This document shows, in pieces, positions 1-7,350 of a stretch of DNA of 8,696 nt. The DNA comes from Undibacterium sp. (GTDB lineage Bacteria > Pseudomonadota > Gammaproteobacteria > Burkholderiales > Burkholderiaceae_D): contig JAIELM010000573.1 of NCBI GenBank assembly GCA_019752975.1, forward strand, positions 1-8,696, in the 5' to 3' direction. The notes under the pieces were generated by a model, which was not told the origin of the DNA, ran no database searches, and was given only the letters and a program-made list of their open reading frames with translations. The stretch's first letter is position 1, and each line of letters starts with the position of its first letter. Made by a program: the position numbers and the translations under genes.

Positions 1-157
1 CGGCTTTATTATTTACGTCTTTAGTGAGCACAATTTTTGTCGGTGAAACACCCAACACGAAGAGTTTCTTGGCAACCGCGTCACTGTCGGAACCTTCAAG
101 TACACCTTCGACTAATTCGCCACTGACATTGCGTGCTTTGTAAGCAAAAAACGGCAT
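1..157 (-). CDS. Type IV pilus / type II secretion inner-membrane platform protein, N-terminal part (GspF/PilC/MshG family)
   Basis: Only the first 52 codons are in the window; the gene continues past position 1. The start MPFFAYKARNVSGELVEGVL resembles the opening of GspF/PilC/MshG proteins, which begin with a short F-x-Y-K-A-x-(D/N)-x-x-G strand followed by a region that processes residues such as 'A...KLFVLGVSPTKI'. Proteins of this family are polytopic inner-membrane platforms that couple the cytoplasmic assembly ATPase to pilin extraction. The catalytic partner lies immediately upstream: the ATPase stop codon is 9 bp before this ATG, and a good AGGA ribosome site overlaps that stop codon. 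This makes co-transcription and probably coupled translation likely. The ATPase is of MshE type, so MshG is the best guess, but the membrane segments and the two GspF repeats are outside the window, so the subfamily is not proven. Confidence 0.85.
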   Translation of the reverse strand, partial: MPFFAYKARNVSGELVEGVLEGSDSDAVAKKLFVLGVSPTKIVLTKDVNNKA

Positions 158-164
158 AATTTAT

Positions 165-168
165 TCCT
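165..168 (-). promoter_or_regulatory. Shine-Dalgarno of the platform gene, embedded in the ATPase stop codon
   Basis: On the minus strand the sequence reads TAGGAATAAATTATG. AGGA lies 7 nt before the ATG at 157, and its first three bases are shared with or adjacent to the TAG stop (167-169) of the upstream ATPase. Ribosomes ending the ATPase would sit on the initiation site of the next gene, a typical coupled arrangement. Confidence 0.7.
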
Positions 169-1870
169 ACTCTTCAATCTGATTACTAATGCGCATCGCC
201 TCACTGACGGTAGTCAATCCTTGCATCGCTAAATCGACAGCATATTTACGCAAGGTATTGCCAGCCATTTGTTCCCTCGCGACCTTGATGAAGTAAGCAT
301 TGTCTTCATGATGGGCAGCATCGACCACTGCCTTGGTCATTTCCAATAACTCATATACCCCCATACGACCGCGATAGCCAGTGCCATTACAATGACCGCA
401 GCCACGCCCTACTACGTAACTGTGTTGTTCGAATTCCTTAGACATGTCTTGATTAAGCCATTCATGTTCGGTCGGGGTGAGCGCATGCTCTTCCTTACAG
501 CTTTCACAAATCACCCGCACCAAACGTTGTGCTAAAACCGCTTGCAAAGAACTGCCCATCATATAACGCGGTACGCCCATATCGAGCAAGCGAATTGGAG
601 TACTCACAGCGTCATTGGTGTGTAAAGTGGAAAGTACTAAGTGACCCGTCATGGCGGCACGCATACCGATTTGCGCAGTTTCTTGATCGCGCATTTCGCC
701 GACCAAAAGAATGTCAGGATCTTGCCGCAAGGTGGCGCGCAAGACTTTGGCAAAAGTCAGGTCGATTTTTTCATGCACTTGCACTTGATTAATCCCTGCC
801 AGACGATATTCCACAGGGTCTTCTACGGTAATCACTTTACACTCTGGTTTATTGAGTTCGGCTAGCGCACCGTAAAGCGTGGTGGTCTTACCGCTACCAG
901 TTGGCCCAGTGACCAAAACCAAACCATTAGGGCGACTAATGATAGAACGAAAGCGCTCCAACATGTGCGCGGGCATACCAATTTTTTCTAAATTTAAAAT
1001 ACCACCGCTTTGATTTAATAGCCGCATGACCACCGATTCACCATATTGCGTCGGCATGGTAGAAATACGTACGTCGATTTGTGCACCACGAACTTTGATC
1101 ACAAAGCGTCCATCTTGCGGCATACGTTTTTCGGAAATATCCATCTCTGAAATCAGTTTAAGGCGTAACGCCAAGGCACCGGCAATACGCATATCGGCTT
1201 CAGTTTGCAAGTGTAACTGCCCGTCTATCCTAAAACGAATTTGTAGTTTTTTTTCTTGCGGTTCTATGTGAATGTCGGAGGCGCGAACTTGCGTCGCATC
1301 ATCAAAGACCGACTGTAGCAACTTGACCACAGGAGCATCTTCTATTCCAGTATTCGTGACTAGATTGCCAAAGTCGACATTAGCGTCGCCTAACTCCTGC
1401 TGCAATTCGCGGGCGAGATCCACGATAGCTTCGGTGTGTCGATAGAGATTATCAATTGCCTGCAAGAGATCATTCTCATTCACCACCGCTAAAAAAATAC
1501 CCGCTTTCAGCACGCGACTAATTTCATCGTAAGCAAACAAGTCAGTGGGGTCAACCATCGCCACTAAATAGCCACTACTTTTTTCTTCCAGAACGATGGC
1601 GCGAAAACGCCTAGCCTGCAATTCCGGAAGTTTTTTGACGACATCAGGTTTAATGGTGTACTGCCTTAGATTAACGTAGCTGATATTTAATTGCTTGGCC
1701 ATGGCAATCGAAATTTGCTCTTCGGTGACAAAGCCATTTTCGACAAACAGACGCCCCAACTTACGACCGGTACGCTTTTGCTCAGCTAAAGCGAATTGCA
1801 ACTGCTCTTCCGTCATCAGTTTTTGCTGTAAAAGGATTTCACCTAAACGGATTTTCTCTGGCCTAGCCAT
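167..1870 (-). CDS. mshE: MSHA-type pilus / type II secretion assembly ATPase with N-terminal MshEN domain (GspE/PilB/MshE family)
   Basis: A hexameric cytoplasmic ATPase that powers pilin or pseudopilin assembly. Numbering from the ATG at 1870 (567 aa), an MshEN domain comes first: two 24-residue motifs (8-31, beginning RLGEILL, and 37-60, beginning KLGRLFV) joined by a 5-residue linker. In Vibrio MshE this arrangement binds cyclic di-GMP. The ATPase domain shows Walker A GPTGSGKT (322-329), an Asp box VITVEDP (346-352), Walker B DPDILLVGEMRD (384-395, catalytic E392), a His box (408-421), and a C-terminal zinc knuckle with Cys455, 458, 491 and 494. Length is normal for the family. A GTG two codons upstream (1876) is an alternative start; neither start has a strong Shine-Dalgarno, and ATG gives the usual MARPEK-like N-terminus. 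It is the first gene of its operon here, followed by a platform gene. GspE is the main alternative name; the tandem MshEN motif and the partner favour MshE. Confidence 0.88.
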   Translation of the reverse strand: MARPEKIRLGEILLQQKLMTEEQLQFALAEQKRTGRKLGRLFVENGFVTEEQISIAMAKQLNISYVNLRQYTIKPDVVKKLPELQARRFRAIVLEEKSSGYLVAMVDPTDLFAYDEISRVLKAGIFLAVVNENDLLQAIDNLYRHTEAIVDLARELQQELGDANVDFGNLVTNTGIEDAPVVKLLQSVFDDATQVRASDIHIEPQEKKLQIRFRIDGQLHLQTEADMRIAGALALRLKLISEMDISEKRMPQDGRFVIKVRGAQIDVRISTMPTQYGESVVMRLLNQSGGILNLEKIGMPAHMLERFRSIISRPNGLVLVTGPTGSGKTTTLYGALAELNKPECKVITVEDPVEYRLAGINQVQVHEKIDLTFAKVLRATLRQDPDILLVGEMRDQETAQIGMRAAMTGHLVLSTLHTNDAVSTPIRLLDMGVPRYMMGSSLQAVLAQRLVRVICESCKEEHALTPTEHEWLNQDMSKEFEQHSYVVGRGCGHCNGTGYRGRMGVYELLEMTKAVVDAAHHEDNAYFIKVAREQMAGNTLRKYAVDLAMQGLTTVSEAMRISNQIEE

Positions 1871-1938
1871 GCTCACTTCACTTTCTATTTGTCAGACTTG
1901 CGCAAAACCGCCTAGGCGTCGTTGTGGTCTGTTGGTCG

Positions 1939-1956
1939 CATCAAGTATGATTGATG
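1939..1956. repeat. Inverted repeat in the divergent mshE/moxR intergenic region
   Basis: CATCAA and TTGATG form perfect 6-bp arms around a 6-bp spacer (GTATGA). The right arm coincides with a possible -35 box of the moxR operon. A separate perfect 10-bp palindrome, CGCCTAGGCG, lies at 1909-1918. Either could be an operator for the divergent genes, but short palindromes also occur by chance and no regulator is identified. Confidence 0.3.
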
Positions 1957-1979
1957 TAAACAGGCCTAGATACGACAAT
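1951..1979 (+). promoter_or_regulatory. Candidate sigma-70 promoter for the moxR operon
   Basis: TTGATG (1951-1956) and GACAAT (1974-1979) are separated by 17 bp, each matching four of six consensus bases. Transcription would start near 1986 and leave a leader of about 55 nt before the moxR ATG at 2042. A second -10-like hexamer, TACACT, occurs at 2010-2015 without a convincing -35. This is a visual match only. Confidence 0.3.
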
Positions 1980-2041
1980 TTTCAGTCACTCCTACTTCGT
2001 TCTATGCGTTACACTAGAGCATCAATTCTACGGGAAACAAC

Positions 2042-2962
2042 ATGTTTGCAAAAGTCCATGAGGTAGCAAAACAACTCAATCATGTAATTATCGGCAAAGA
2101 GCGGCAAATTCAGCAAGCCCTAGTCTGCATTTTGGCTGGCGGTCACCTGTTAATCGAAGATGTGCCCGGCGTAGGTAAGACCACATTGGCACACGCCTTG
2201 GCGATCAGTCTAGGTTTGCAATTTAATCGTTTACAGTTCACTTCTGATCTCCTGCCCACCGATGTGACTGGTGTTTCTATTTTTGAGCGAGACAAAAGTC
2301 AGTTTCGGTTTCATCCAGGACCCATTTTTACTCAAGTGCTTTTAGCCGACGAAATTAATCGCGCCACTCCTAAAACACAATCGTCTTTACTTGAGGCGAT
2401 GGAAGAACAACAGGTCACTGCTGAAGGTGAAACCCGTGAGTTACCCTCGCCTTTCTTTGTCATCGCCACACAAAATCCCAGTCATCAAGTAGGCACCTTC
2501 CCCCTACCAGAATCACAACTAGATCGCTTCTTAATGTGTGTCTCACTAGGTTATCCCGATGCCGCTGCCGAACGTGCCTTATTATTAGGCGAAGATAGAC
2601 GCACCCTATTAAAACACATGTCCGCCATTATCCAAGCGCCGCAATTAGTCACCATTCAAAAAGCCATACGTACCATTCATGTTTCAGAAGCCTTGGTGGA
2701 CTATGTACAAAGGCTAGCGCAAGCGACTAGAGACAGCAATGTATTTGCCGACGGCATGAGTCCACGCGCCGCACTGGCATTGGTGCAAGCATCTCGTGCG
2801 TGGGCGGCTCTCGAAGGACGCGATCATGTATTGCCTGAAGATGTGCAAGCCATGTTAGTGCCCGTCATTGCCCACCGCTTGCGCCCACTCAAGGCCATGC
2901 ATAGTCAGGCCAGCGCCAGCGCTGATTTATTGAAAGGCCTGATGCTGAAAGTACCGGTATAA
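2042..2962 (+). CDS. moxR: MoxR-family AAA+ ATPase
   Basis: A 306-aa cytoplasmic AAA+ ATPase of the MoxR group, thought to act as chaperones or activators for protein complexes encoded nearby. Visible motifs are Walker A PGVGKTT (42-48), Walker B VLLADE (99-104) followed by INRA, sensor 1 around TQNP (143-146, Asn145), the arginine-finger region LDRF (160-163), and a sensor 2 region at SPRA (240-243) in the C-terminal lid. The length is normal and nothing key is missing. The ATG at 2042 is preceded by GGGA 6 nt upstream, a weak ribosome site. It opens a four-gene run with the DUF58 gene 3 bp downstream, then a TgpA-like transglutaminase, the usual company of this MoxR branch. Its likely job, by inference, is remodelling or activating the DUF58/TgpA membrane proteins; the substrate is not known from sequence. 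Confidence 0.93.
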   Translation: MFAKVHEVAKQLNHVIIGKERQIQQALVCILAGGHLLIEDVPGVGKTTLAHALAISLGLQFNRLQFTSDLLPTDVTGVSIFERDKSQFRFHPGPIFTQVLLADEINRATPKTQSSLLEAMEEQQVTAEGETRELPSPFFVIATQNPSHQVGTFPLPESQLDRFLMCVSLGYPDAAAERALLLGEDRRTLLKHMSAIIQAPQLVTIQKAIRTIHVSEALVDYVQRLAQATRDSNVFADGMSPRAALALVQASRAWAALEGRDHVLPEDVQAMLVPVIAHRLRPLKAMHSQASASADLLKGLMLKVPV

Positions 2963-2965
2963 ATT

Positions 2966-3961
2966 GTGCTAACGCGACTCAAAACACTATTCAAACAGCA
3001 AATTCGGAAAATTATTTTTCTGGAAAAAGCACCTGAGCACGGCGAAATCATACTCAAGCAAAGACGTGTATTTACCCTGCCCAATAAGGCTGGTTTATTA
3101 TTCGTCGTCCTACTATTGATCATTTTTTTGACTTCGGTCAATTACAATCTCAACCTAGGTTTTGGCATGACCTATTTATTGATCGGCGTGGCGATCGTGA
3201 ATATGATTTTCACATTTAGAAATCTCGCCTATTTGCGCTTGCATGCAAGCGCTCCATCACCGGTATTTGCTGGGGAGACCTTACACTTCCCCATCCATCT
3301 TAAAAATACTCAGAGCTTAGCGCGCTATGCCATTCAAATCGTCTTTATGGAAAAAGACCAAGTGGAACATGTGATTGATATTGCGGCTCGTGATAGCGTG
3401 ACACTCAAATTACCCTACCCCAGTCAAAAGCGTGGCTACGTGCAAGCACCACGAATTCGCCTACAAACCTCATTTCCCTTAGGTATATTACGGGCATGGA
3501 GTACTTGGCTACCTGCAGCACCCGCCTTAGTTTATCCTCATCCGGAAATCTCACCACCACCACTACCAACCGTCGGTGACGGTCAAAACGAAGGCCTACG
3601 CAGCATAGGTGAAGAAGATTTCTCTGGGGTGCGCAACTATCAAACCGGCGACCCACTCAAGGCCTTATCCTGGAAGCATATCGCAAGAGTTGATTTGGAT
3701 GCGGGCGGCAGTTTAATTTCAAAACAATTTTCAGGCGGTGCGGCAGGTCGTATCGCCATCGATTTTAAAGCACTACCTCAGCACTTAGATCTTGAACTAC
3801 GTTTGTCACGTATGACCAGTTGGGTATTGGAAGCCGACAGTCGTGGTCTGGCCTATTCTTTTTCGCTAGGCAATTTTAAACTGACTAGTGCTGCTACCGA
3901 AGCACATCGTTTGGCGTGTTTAAGTGCGCTGGCGACTTTTCAGCTCAATGCGCATGAATAA
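2966..3961 (+). CDS. DUF58 domain membrane protein
   Basis: A 331-aa protein starting with GTG, 3 bp after the moxR stop codon. No Shine-Dalgarno is seen, so translation probably depends on coupling. A basic N-terminus is followed by two close hydrophobic segments (about 43-57 and 66-84) that should anchor it in the inner membrane. A beta-rich central region follows. The DUF58 signature lies around 217-241, with the D-F-x-x-x-R-x-Y-x-x-G-D core (DFSGVRNYQTGDP) followed by W236 and an AR pair at 240-241. Proteins of this family are regularly encoded between MoxR ATPases and TgpA-like or von Willebrand-type proteins. Their biochemical role is not settled, and an adaptor role in the membrane is inference. 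The proline-rich stretch at about 191-202, just before the signature, looks like a linker. Confidence 0.9.
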   Translation: MLTRLKTLFKQQIRKIIFLEKAPEHGEIILKQRRVFTLPNKAGLLFVVLLLIIFLTSVNYNLNLGFGMTYLLIGVAIVNMIFTFRNLAYLRLHASAPSPVFAGETLHFPIHLKNTQSLARYAIQIVFMEKDQVEHVIDIAARDSVTLKLPYPSQKRGYVQAPRIRLQTSFPLGILRAWSTWLPAAPALVYPHPEISPPPLPTVGDGQNEGLRSIGEEDFSGVRNYQTGDPLKALSWKHIARVDLDAGGSLISKQFSGGAAGRIAIDFKALPQHLDLELRLSRMTSWVLEADSRGLAYSFSLGNFKLTSAATEAHRLACLSALATFQLNAHE

Positions 3962-3975
3962 AAACAACCACGTCC

Positions 3976-6015
3976 ATGACTAATAATGCCTTTCACTCCA
4001 GTCAAAACTTGCGCCAGCAAATAGCTAGAGGGCTGCGAATTTCGCGCGAGAAAAGCGATACTTTACTGCTTGTTTTCGCTTGCCTTAGCGTGGTACTGCA
4101 ACACTATGGCGCCATCGCCACATGGATTATTTTATGTTCTCTCGCCTTAATGGCTTGGCGCGTTTATCTCACCCTGAGCGGTCGACAATTGCCACCTCGT
4201 TGGCAATTATTACCAATTACGATGATACTGATGGTGGCCATATTTTTTAACTTCCATCGCTATATCGGCAGAGAGGCCGGAGTCGCCATGCTCTTGTTAC
4301 TCCTGTCCTGCAAAATGTTGGAAATGCGGGTTAAGAACGATCTCTATGTTGTCAGCTTCCTTGGTTTTTTTCTGCTACAGACAAGTTTTTTTAATTCACA
4401 AACCCTCAGTAGCGCACTCTTAGTTCTACTATCAAGCATCGCCCTTCTACTGGCACAATTATCCCCGCAATTCGCGCAGACCATCCCTTCGCTATGGGTT
4501 CGTTTAAAGGTCATTCTTAAAATTTTAGCGCTCGCCGTTCCTATCACCATCATCGGCTTTTTCCTTTTCCCCAGAATTACTGGTCCTTTATGGGGTCTGC
4601 CAAGTGACGCCAATATCGCGCGGAGTGGCCTATCCGATTCTATGTCGCCCGGAAATATCAGTAAGCTGGCAATGTCGGAGGAGTTGGTCTTTCGGGTGAA
4701 ATTTTATAATGGCGTGCCAGAAAAATCGGCGTTCTATTGGCGCGCCATGAGTTTGACCAACTATGACGGGCGCACTTGGACAAAAACGCCATCTGCACGA
4801 CAATCGATAGAACCCAATATCACAGTACAAGAACCCGCCTTGCACCAGCAAATCATTCTAGAGCCTTCCGGCACACAAAACCTATTCGCCCTTGAGAGCG
4901 TCGTCAAAGCCCCCTCAATAAAAGAACTCGGCAGTCAGCTCAATCAGGATGGGGAAATCATCGCAAATGGCGTGATTAATCAGCGTCTGCGCTACGAAGT
5001 TGACTCTTACCCACACTATATTCTCGGCGCAAACATAGCTACTAGTGAGCTTAACGCGAGCCTACAACTACCCTATAACGTTAATCCACTGACGCGGGCA
5101 TACGCGCTCTCCTTGGCCAGCAATTACCGCACTCCATTAGAGCGAGTAAGCGCAGTACTGAGATATTTTAGGATAGAGAAATTTTACTACACGCTAGAAC
5201 CACCTCCACTAGGCCGAGACAGCGTGGATGAATTTCTCTTCACGACTAGATCAGGATTTTGTGAACACTATTCAAGTGCATTTGTAGTCATCATGCGCAG
5301 TATGGGCATACCCGCTCGCGTCGTCACTGGCTACCAAGGTGGCACATTAAATACCCATGACGGTTATTATGAAATACGCCAATCCGACGCTCATGCATGG
5401 GCGGAAGTGTGGCTGCGAGACCGAGGATGGGTTAGAGTAGATCCAACCGCAGCGGTGGCACCAGACCGCATTATTAAAAACCTCAGCGCGACCCAGCAAG
5501 CCACCGGATTAGCGGGCATGGTAGGTGATTTAATCGGTCAAAATTCCTGGTTTGGTACGCTGCGCATGCAATGGAGTGCGCTTAACAATTCATGGAACCA
5601 ATGGGTTCTGAATTATAACGAGGCCAAACACAGCAATCTATTAGGCCAACTAGGCTTAGACAATCTGGACTGGCGCAAAACACTATTCAGTATTTTCATC
5701 ATCGGCAGTCTCATCATCGGCAGTCTCGCCTTACCCTTATTACGCCATCGACCACAAATTTCACCTATCGATCGTTTATACTTAAGCCTCTGTGCGGAAT
5801 TACAAGGACAAGGATGGACAAGGCAAGTGCACGAAGGACCACTGGCATTTTTAGAGCGCCTAAAATCAGAGCTGCCCGCTAACAAATTCACTCTAGTCCA
5901 AGCATTTATGCGCATATACATCGCCAATAAATATCAAAAAAATCCACCACAATTCATCGCAACGCGACGCCAATTGAATCTACTCTTAAAACAAATTCGT
6001 TCCTCTTATTTTTAA
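3976..6015 (+). CDS. tgpA: TgpA-like membrane transglutaminase (DUF3488 / transglutaminase core / DUF4129)
   Basis: A 679-aa multi-pass protein of the TgpA family; TgpA of Pseudomonas aeruginosa is a membrane protein with a periplasmic transglutaminase-fold domain. About six or seven hydrophobic segments fill residues 29-198 (DUF3488 region). A soluble region follows, with the transglutaminase core at about 385-500. The catalytic triad is visible: Cys429 in GFCEHY, His473 in DAHAW and Asp489 in VDPT. A last membrane segment at about 570-589 leads to a cytoplasmic tail with DUF4129-like sequence (about 595-675). The length is normal for the family. The ATG at 3976 is the only reasonable start, because an in-frame TGA lies just upstream at 3955-3957; no Shine-Dalgarno precedes it. 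It is 14 bp after the DUF58 gene and 7 bp before mltB. The natural substrate is unknown; a cell-envelope role is inferred from family and neighbours. Confidence 0.92.
   Translation: MTNNAFHSSQNLRQQIARGLRISREKSDTLLLVFACLSVVLQHYGAIATWIILCSLALMAWRVYLTLSGRQLPPRWQLLPITMILMVAIFFNFHRYIGREAGVAMLLLLLSCKMLEMRVKNDLYVVSFLGFFLLQTSFFNSQTLSSALLVLLSSIALLLAQLSPQFAQTIPSLWVRLKVILKILALAVPITIIGFFLFPRITGPLWGLPSDANIARSGLSDSMSPGNISKLAMSEELVFRVKFYNGVPEKSAFYWRAMSLTNYDGRTWTKTPSARQSIEPNITVQEPALHQQIILEPSGTQNLFALESVVKAPSIKELGSQLNQDGEIIANGVINQRLRYEVDSYPHYILGANIATSELNASLQLPYNVNPLTRAYALSLASNYRTPLERVSAVLRYFRIEKFYYTLEPPPLGRDSVDEFLFTTRSGFCEHYSSAFVVIMRSMGIPARVVTGYQGGTLNTHDGYYEIRQSDAHAWAEVWLRDRGWVRVDPTAAVAPDRIIKNLSATQQATGLAGMVGDLIGQNSWFGTLRMQWSALNNSWNQWVLNYNEAKHSNLLGQLGLDNLDWRKTLFSIFIIGSLIIGSLALPLLRHRPQISPIDRLYLSLCAELQGQGWTRQVHEGPLAFLERLKSELPANKFTLVQAFMRIYIANKYQKNPPQFIATRRQLNLLLKQIRSSYF
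5696..5725 (+). repeat. Perfect 2 x 15-bp tandem repeat inside tgpA
   Basis: The unit TCATCATCGGCAGTC occurs twice back to back (5696-5710 and 5711-5725), and two further bases (TC) continue the pattern. The repeat is in frame and duplicates the peptide IIGSL in the last membrane segment (residues about 575-584). A five-residue duplication adds more than one helical turn. The perfect identity suggests a recent event. Confidence 0.85.
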
Positions 6016-6022
6016 AACTATC

Positions 6023-7108
6023 TTGAACATAACAACTTTACTCAAATCCTTTGCGCTCGTCACTAGCCTGACACTCTGCTCAACGGCCTTCGCAAGCGAA
6101 TCTAACGCAAAAAAAATACCCGTAAAACCCTCTTACCAACAAGGTGAAGATCGGCATTTTGTCGATTGGCGAGAAGTGCAAAATTTCATCTCGACAATGC
6201 AAACCGAACATCACTTCGAATTAGAACAGCTCAATACCATTTTTAAACAGGCACGCTATCTAGAATCATCGATACAACTAATCAAACCCGCTCCGCTAAA
6301 TAAACCGAAAAATTGGAAAGCCTATCGTGCTCGCTTCGTAGAGAATGGTCGTATAGAAGCCGGTAGCGCTTTTTGGGAAAGAAATACCGAATACCTACAA
6401 CGTGCAGAAAAAGAATATGGCGTGCCAGCGGAAATTATCGTAGGTTTAATTGGCGTTGAAACGATTTATGGAAAAACCACAGGTAACTTTCGTGCCATTG
6501 ATAGTTTAACGACACTCGCATTTTCCTACCCAAATACCGCCAATCGTGAAGCGCGTATGGCCTTTTTTCGATCCGAACTCATGCAACTTTTACTCTGGTC
6601 AAAGGAGAGTAAAACTGAGCTTTTTTCTATTAAAGGATCCTACGCTGGCGCACTCGGTTTAGCCCAATTTATGCCCAGCAGCCTGCGCCAATACGCAGTC
6701 GATTTTGATGGTGACGGCACCATCAATCTCAGCAATTCAGAGGCCGATGCCATCGGCAGCATCGCCAATTATTTAGCCAAACACGGATGGAAAAAAGGCC
6801 TTCCCTACACCTTCCCCGCGACCCACGTTGGCCAGGACGAAGACAAGCTTAGGGAGCTACTTTCGCAAGGGCTGAAGGCAAGCTATCAACTAGAGCAAAT
6901 AAAACAAACCATCACAGCTGCCGATCCACTCATCCCCACCCAACTATTGTATGGCGTGGTTGACCTGCAAAACGGGCCAGATCCCAGCGAATATTGGCTG
7001 GCCACTGAGAATTTTTTCGCGATTACACAATATAATAGAAGTTACTTTTACGCCATGTCAGTCGTTGACTTAGGTCAAGTCATTGCGCTAACACGTAAGA
7101 AAGAATGA
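6023..7108 (+). CDS. mltB: Lytic murein transglycosylase B, soluble periplasmic form
   Basis: A 361-aa peptidoglycan lytic transglycosylase of family B, which cleaves the MurNAc-GlcNAc bond to leave 1,6-anhydroMurNAc. A Sec signal peptide covers about residues 1-24 with an AFA-S cleavage site. The only cysteine there (C19) follows leucine and does not fit a lipobox, so unlike the E. coli MltB lipoprotein this one is probably soluble. The catalytic Glu is E146 in GLIGVETIYGK, and the family motif GSYAGALGLAQFMPSS spans about 205-220. An EF-hand-like loop D227-x-D229-x-D231 with N235 matches the calcium site known in Slt35/MltB. The start is taken as TTG at 6023, since it gives a complete signal peptide and no ATG is available before Met59. 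It lies 7 bp after tgpA, so it is probably co-transcribed. In related Burkholderiales mltB often sits next to cysM, as it nearly does here. Confidence 0.9.
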   Translation: MNITTLLKSFALVTSLTLCSTAFASESNAKKIPVKPSYQQGEDRHFVDWREVQNFISTMQTEHHFELEQLNTIFKQARYLESSIQLIKPAPLNKPKNWKAYRARFVENGRIEAGSAFWERNTEYLQRAEKEYGVPAEIIVGLIGVETIYGKTTGNFRAIDSLTTLAFSYPNTANREARMAFFRSELMQLLLWSKESKTELFSIKGSYAGALGLAQFMPSSLRQYAVDFDGDGTINLSNSEADAIGSIANYLAKHGWKKGLPYTFPATHVGQDEDKLRELLSQGLKASYQLEQIKQTITAADPLIPTQLLYGVVDLQNGPDPSEYWLATENFFAITQYNRSYFYAMSVVDLGQVIALTRKKE

Positions 7109-7109
7109 A

Positions 7110-7143
7110 GAAAAAAATAAATAATTTAAAGTCGATTTTTTTC
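7110..7143 (+). terminator. Weak A/T-rich hairpin after mltB
   Basis: GAAAAAAAT (7110-7118) and ATTTTTTTC (7135-7143) are perfect 9-bp complementary arms around a 16-nt loop, starting 2 nt after the mltB stop codon. The downstream arm is a run of seven T. The stem lacks the GC core of a strong intrinsic terminator, so it may slow or end the moxR-to-mltB transcript only partly. Confidence 0.3.
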
Positions 7144-7269
7144 AACATCTCGATAACAAATAGATAAATACGTATATTTCCGCTTGGAAAAAACATGTGG
7201 TGGGGCAAAATAGATACAAAATCCACTAATTTAACTTTATTTTCTGCTTTTTTGAGACGTTTTCGATAA

Positions 7270-7299
7270 TTAATATTGCAAGCAAGAATTTTCTATACT
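7270..7299 (+). promoter_or_regulatory. Candidate promoter upstream of the small HTH gene
   Basis: TATACT (7294-7299) is a good -10 box, five of six consensus bases. TTAATA at 7270-7275, 18 bp upstream, is a mediocre -35 (four of six). Transcription would start near 7306, leaving a long leader of about 185 nt that contains most of the repeat words described for this gap. In such AT-rich DNA chance matches are frequent. Confidence 0.3.
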
Positions 7300-7350
7300 A
7301 GAGTAGTGTTATCTAATGATACATTTAAGATAGATTACAGGTAAGTGTCA

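Noticed and set aside
1695..2066. Plus-strand frame of 123 codons crossing the mshE start and the moxR start
   Set aside because: It lies mostly antisense to mshE and through the promoter region, has no family likeness and would overlap the moxR start; a shadow frame.
4344..4851. Minus-strand frames opposite tgpA
   Set aside because: They are antisense to a well-supported membrane protein gene, with composition explained by the sense codons.
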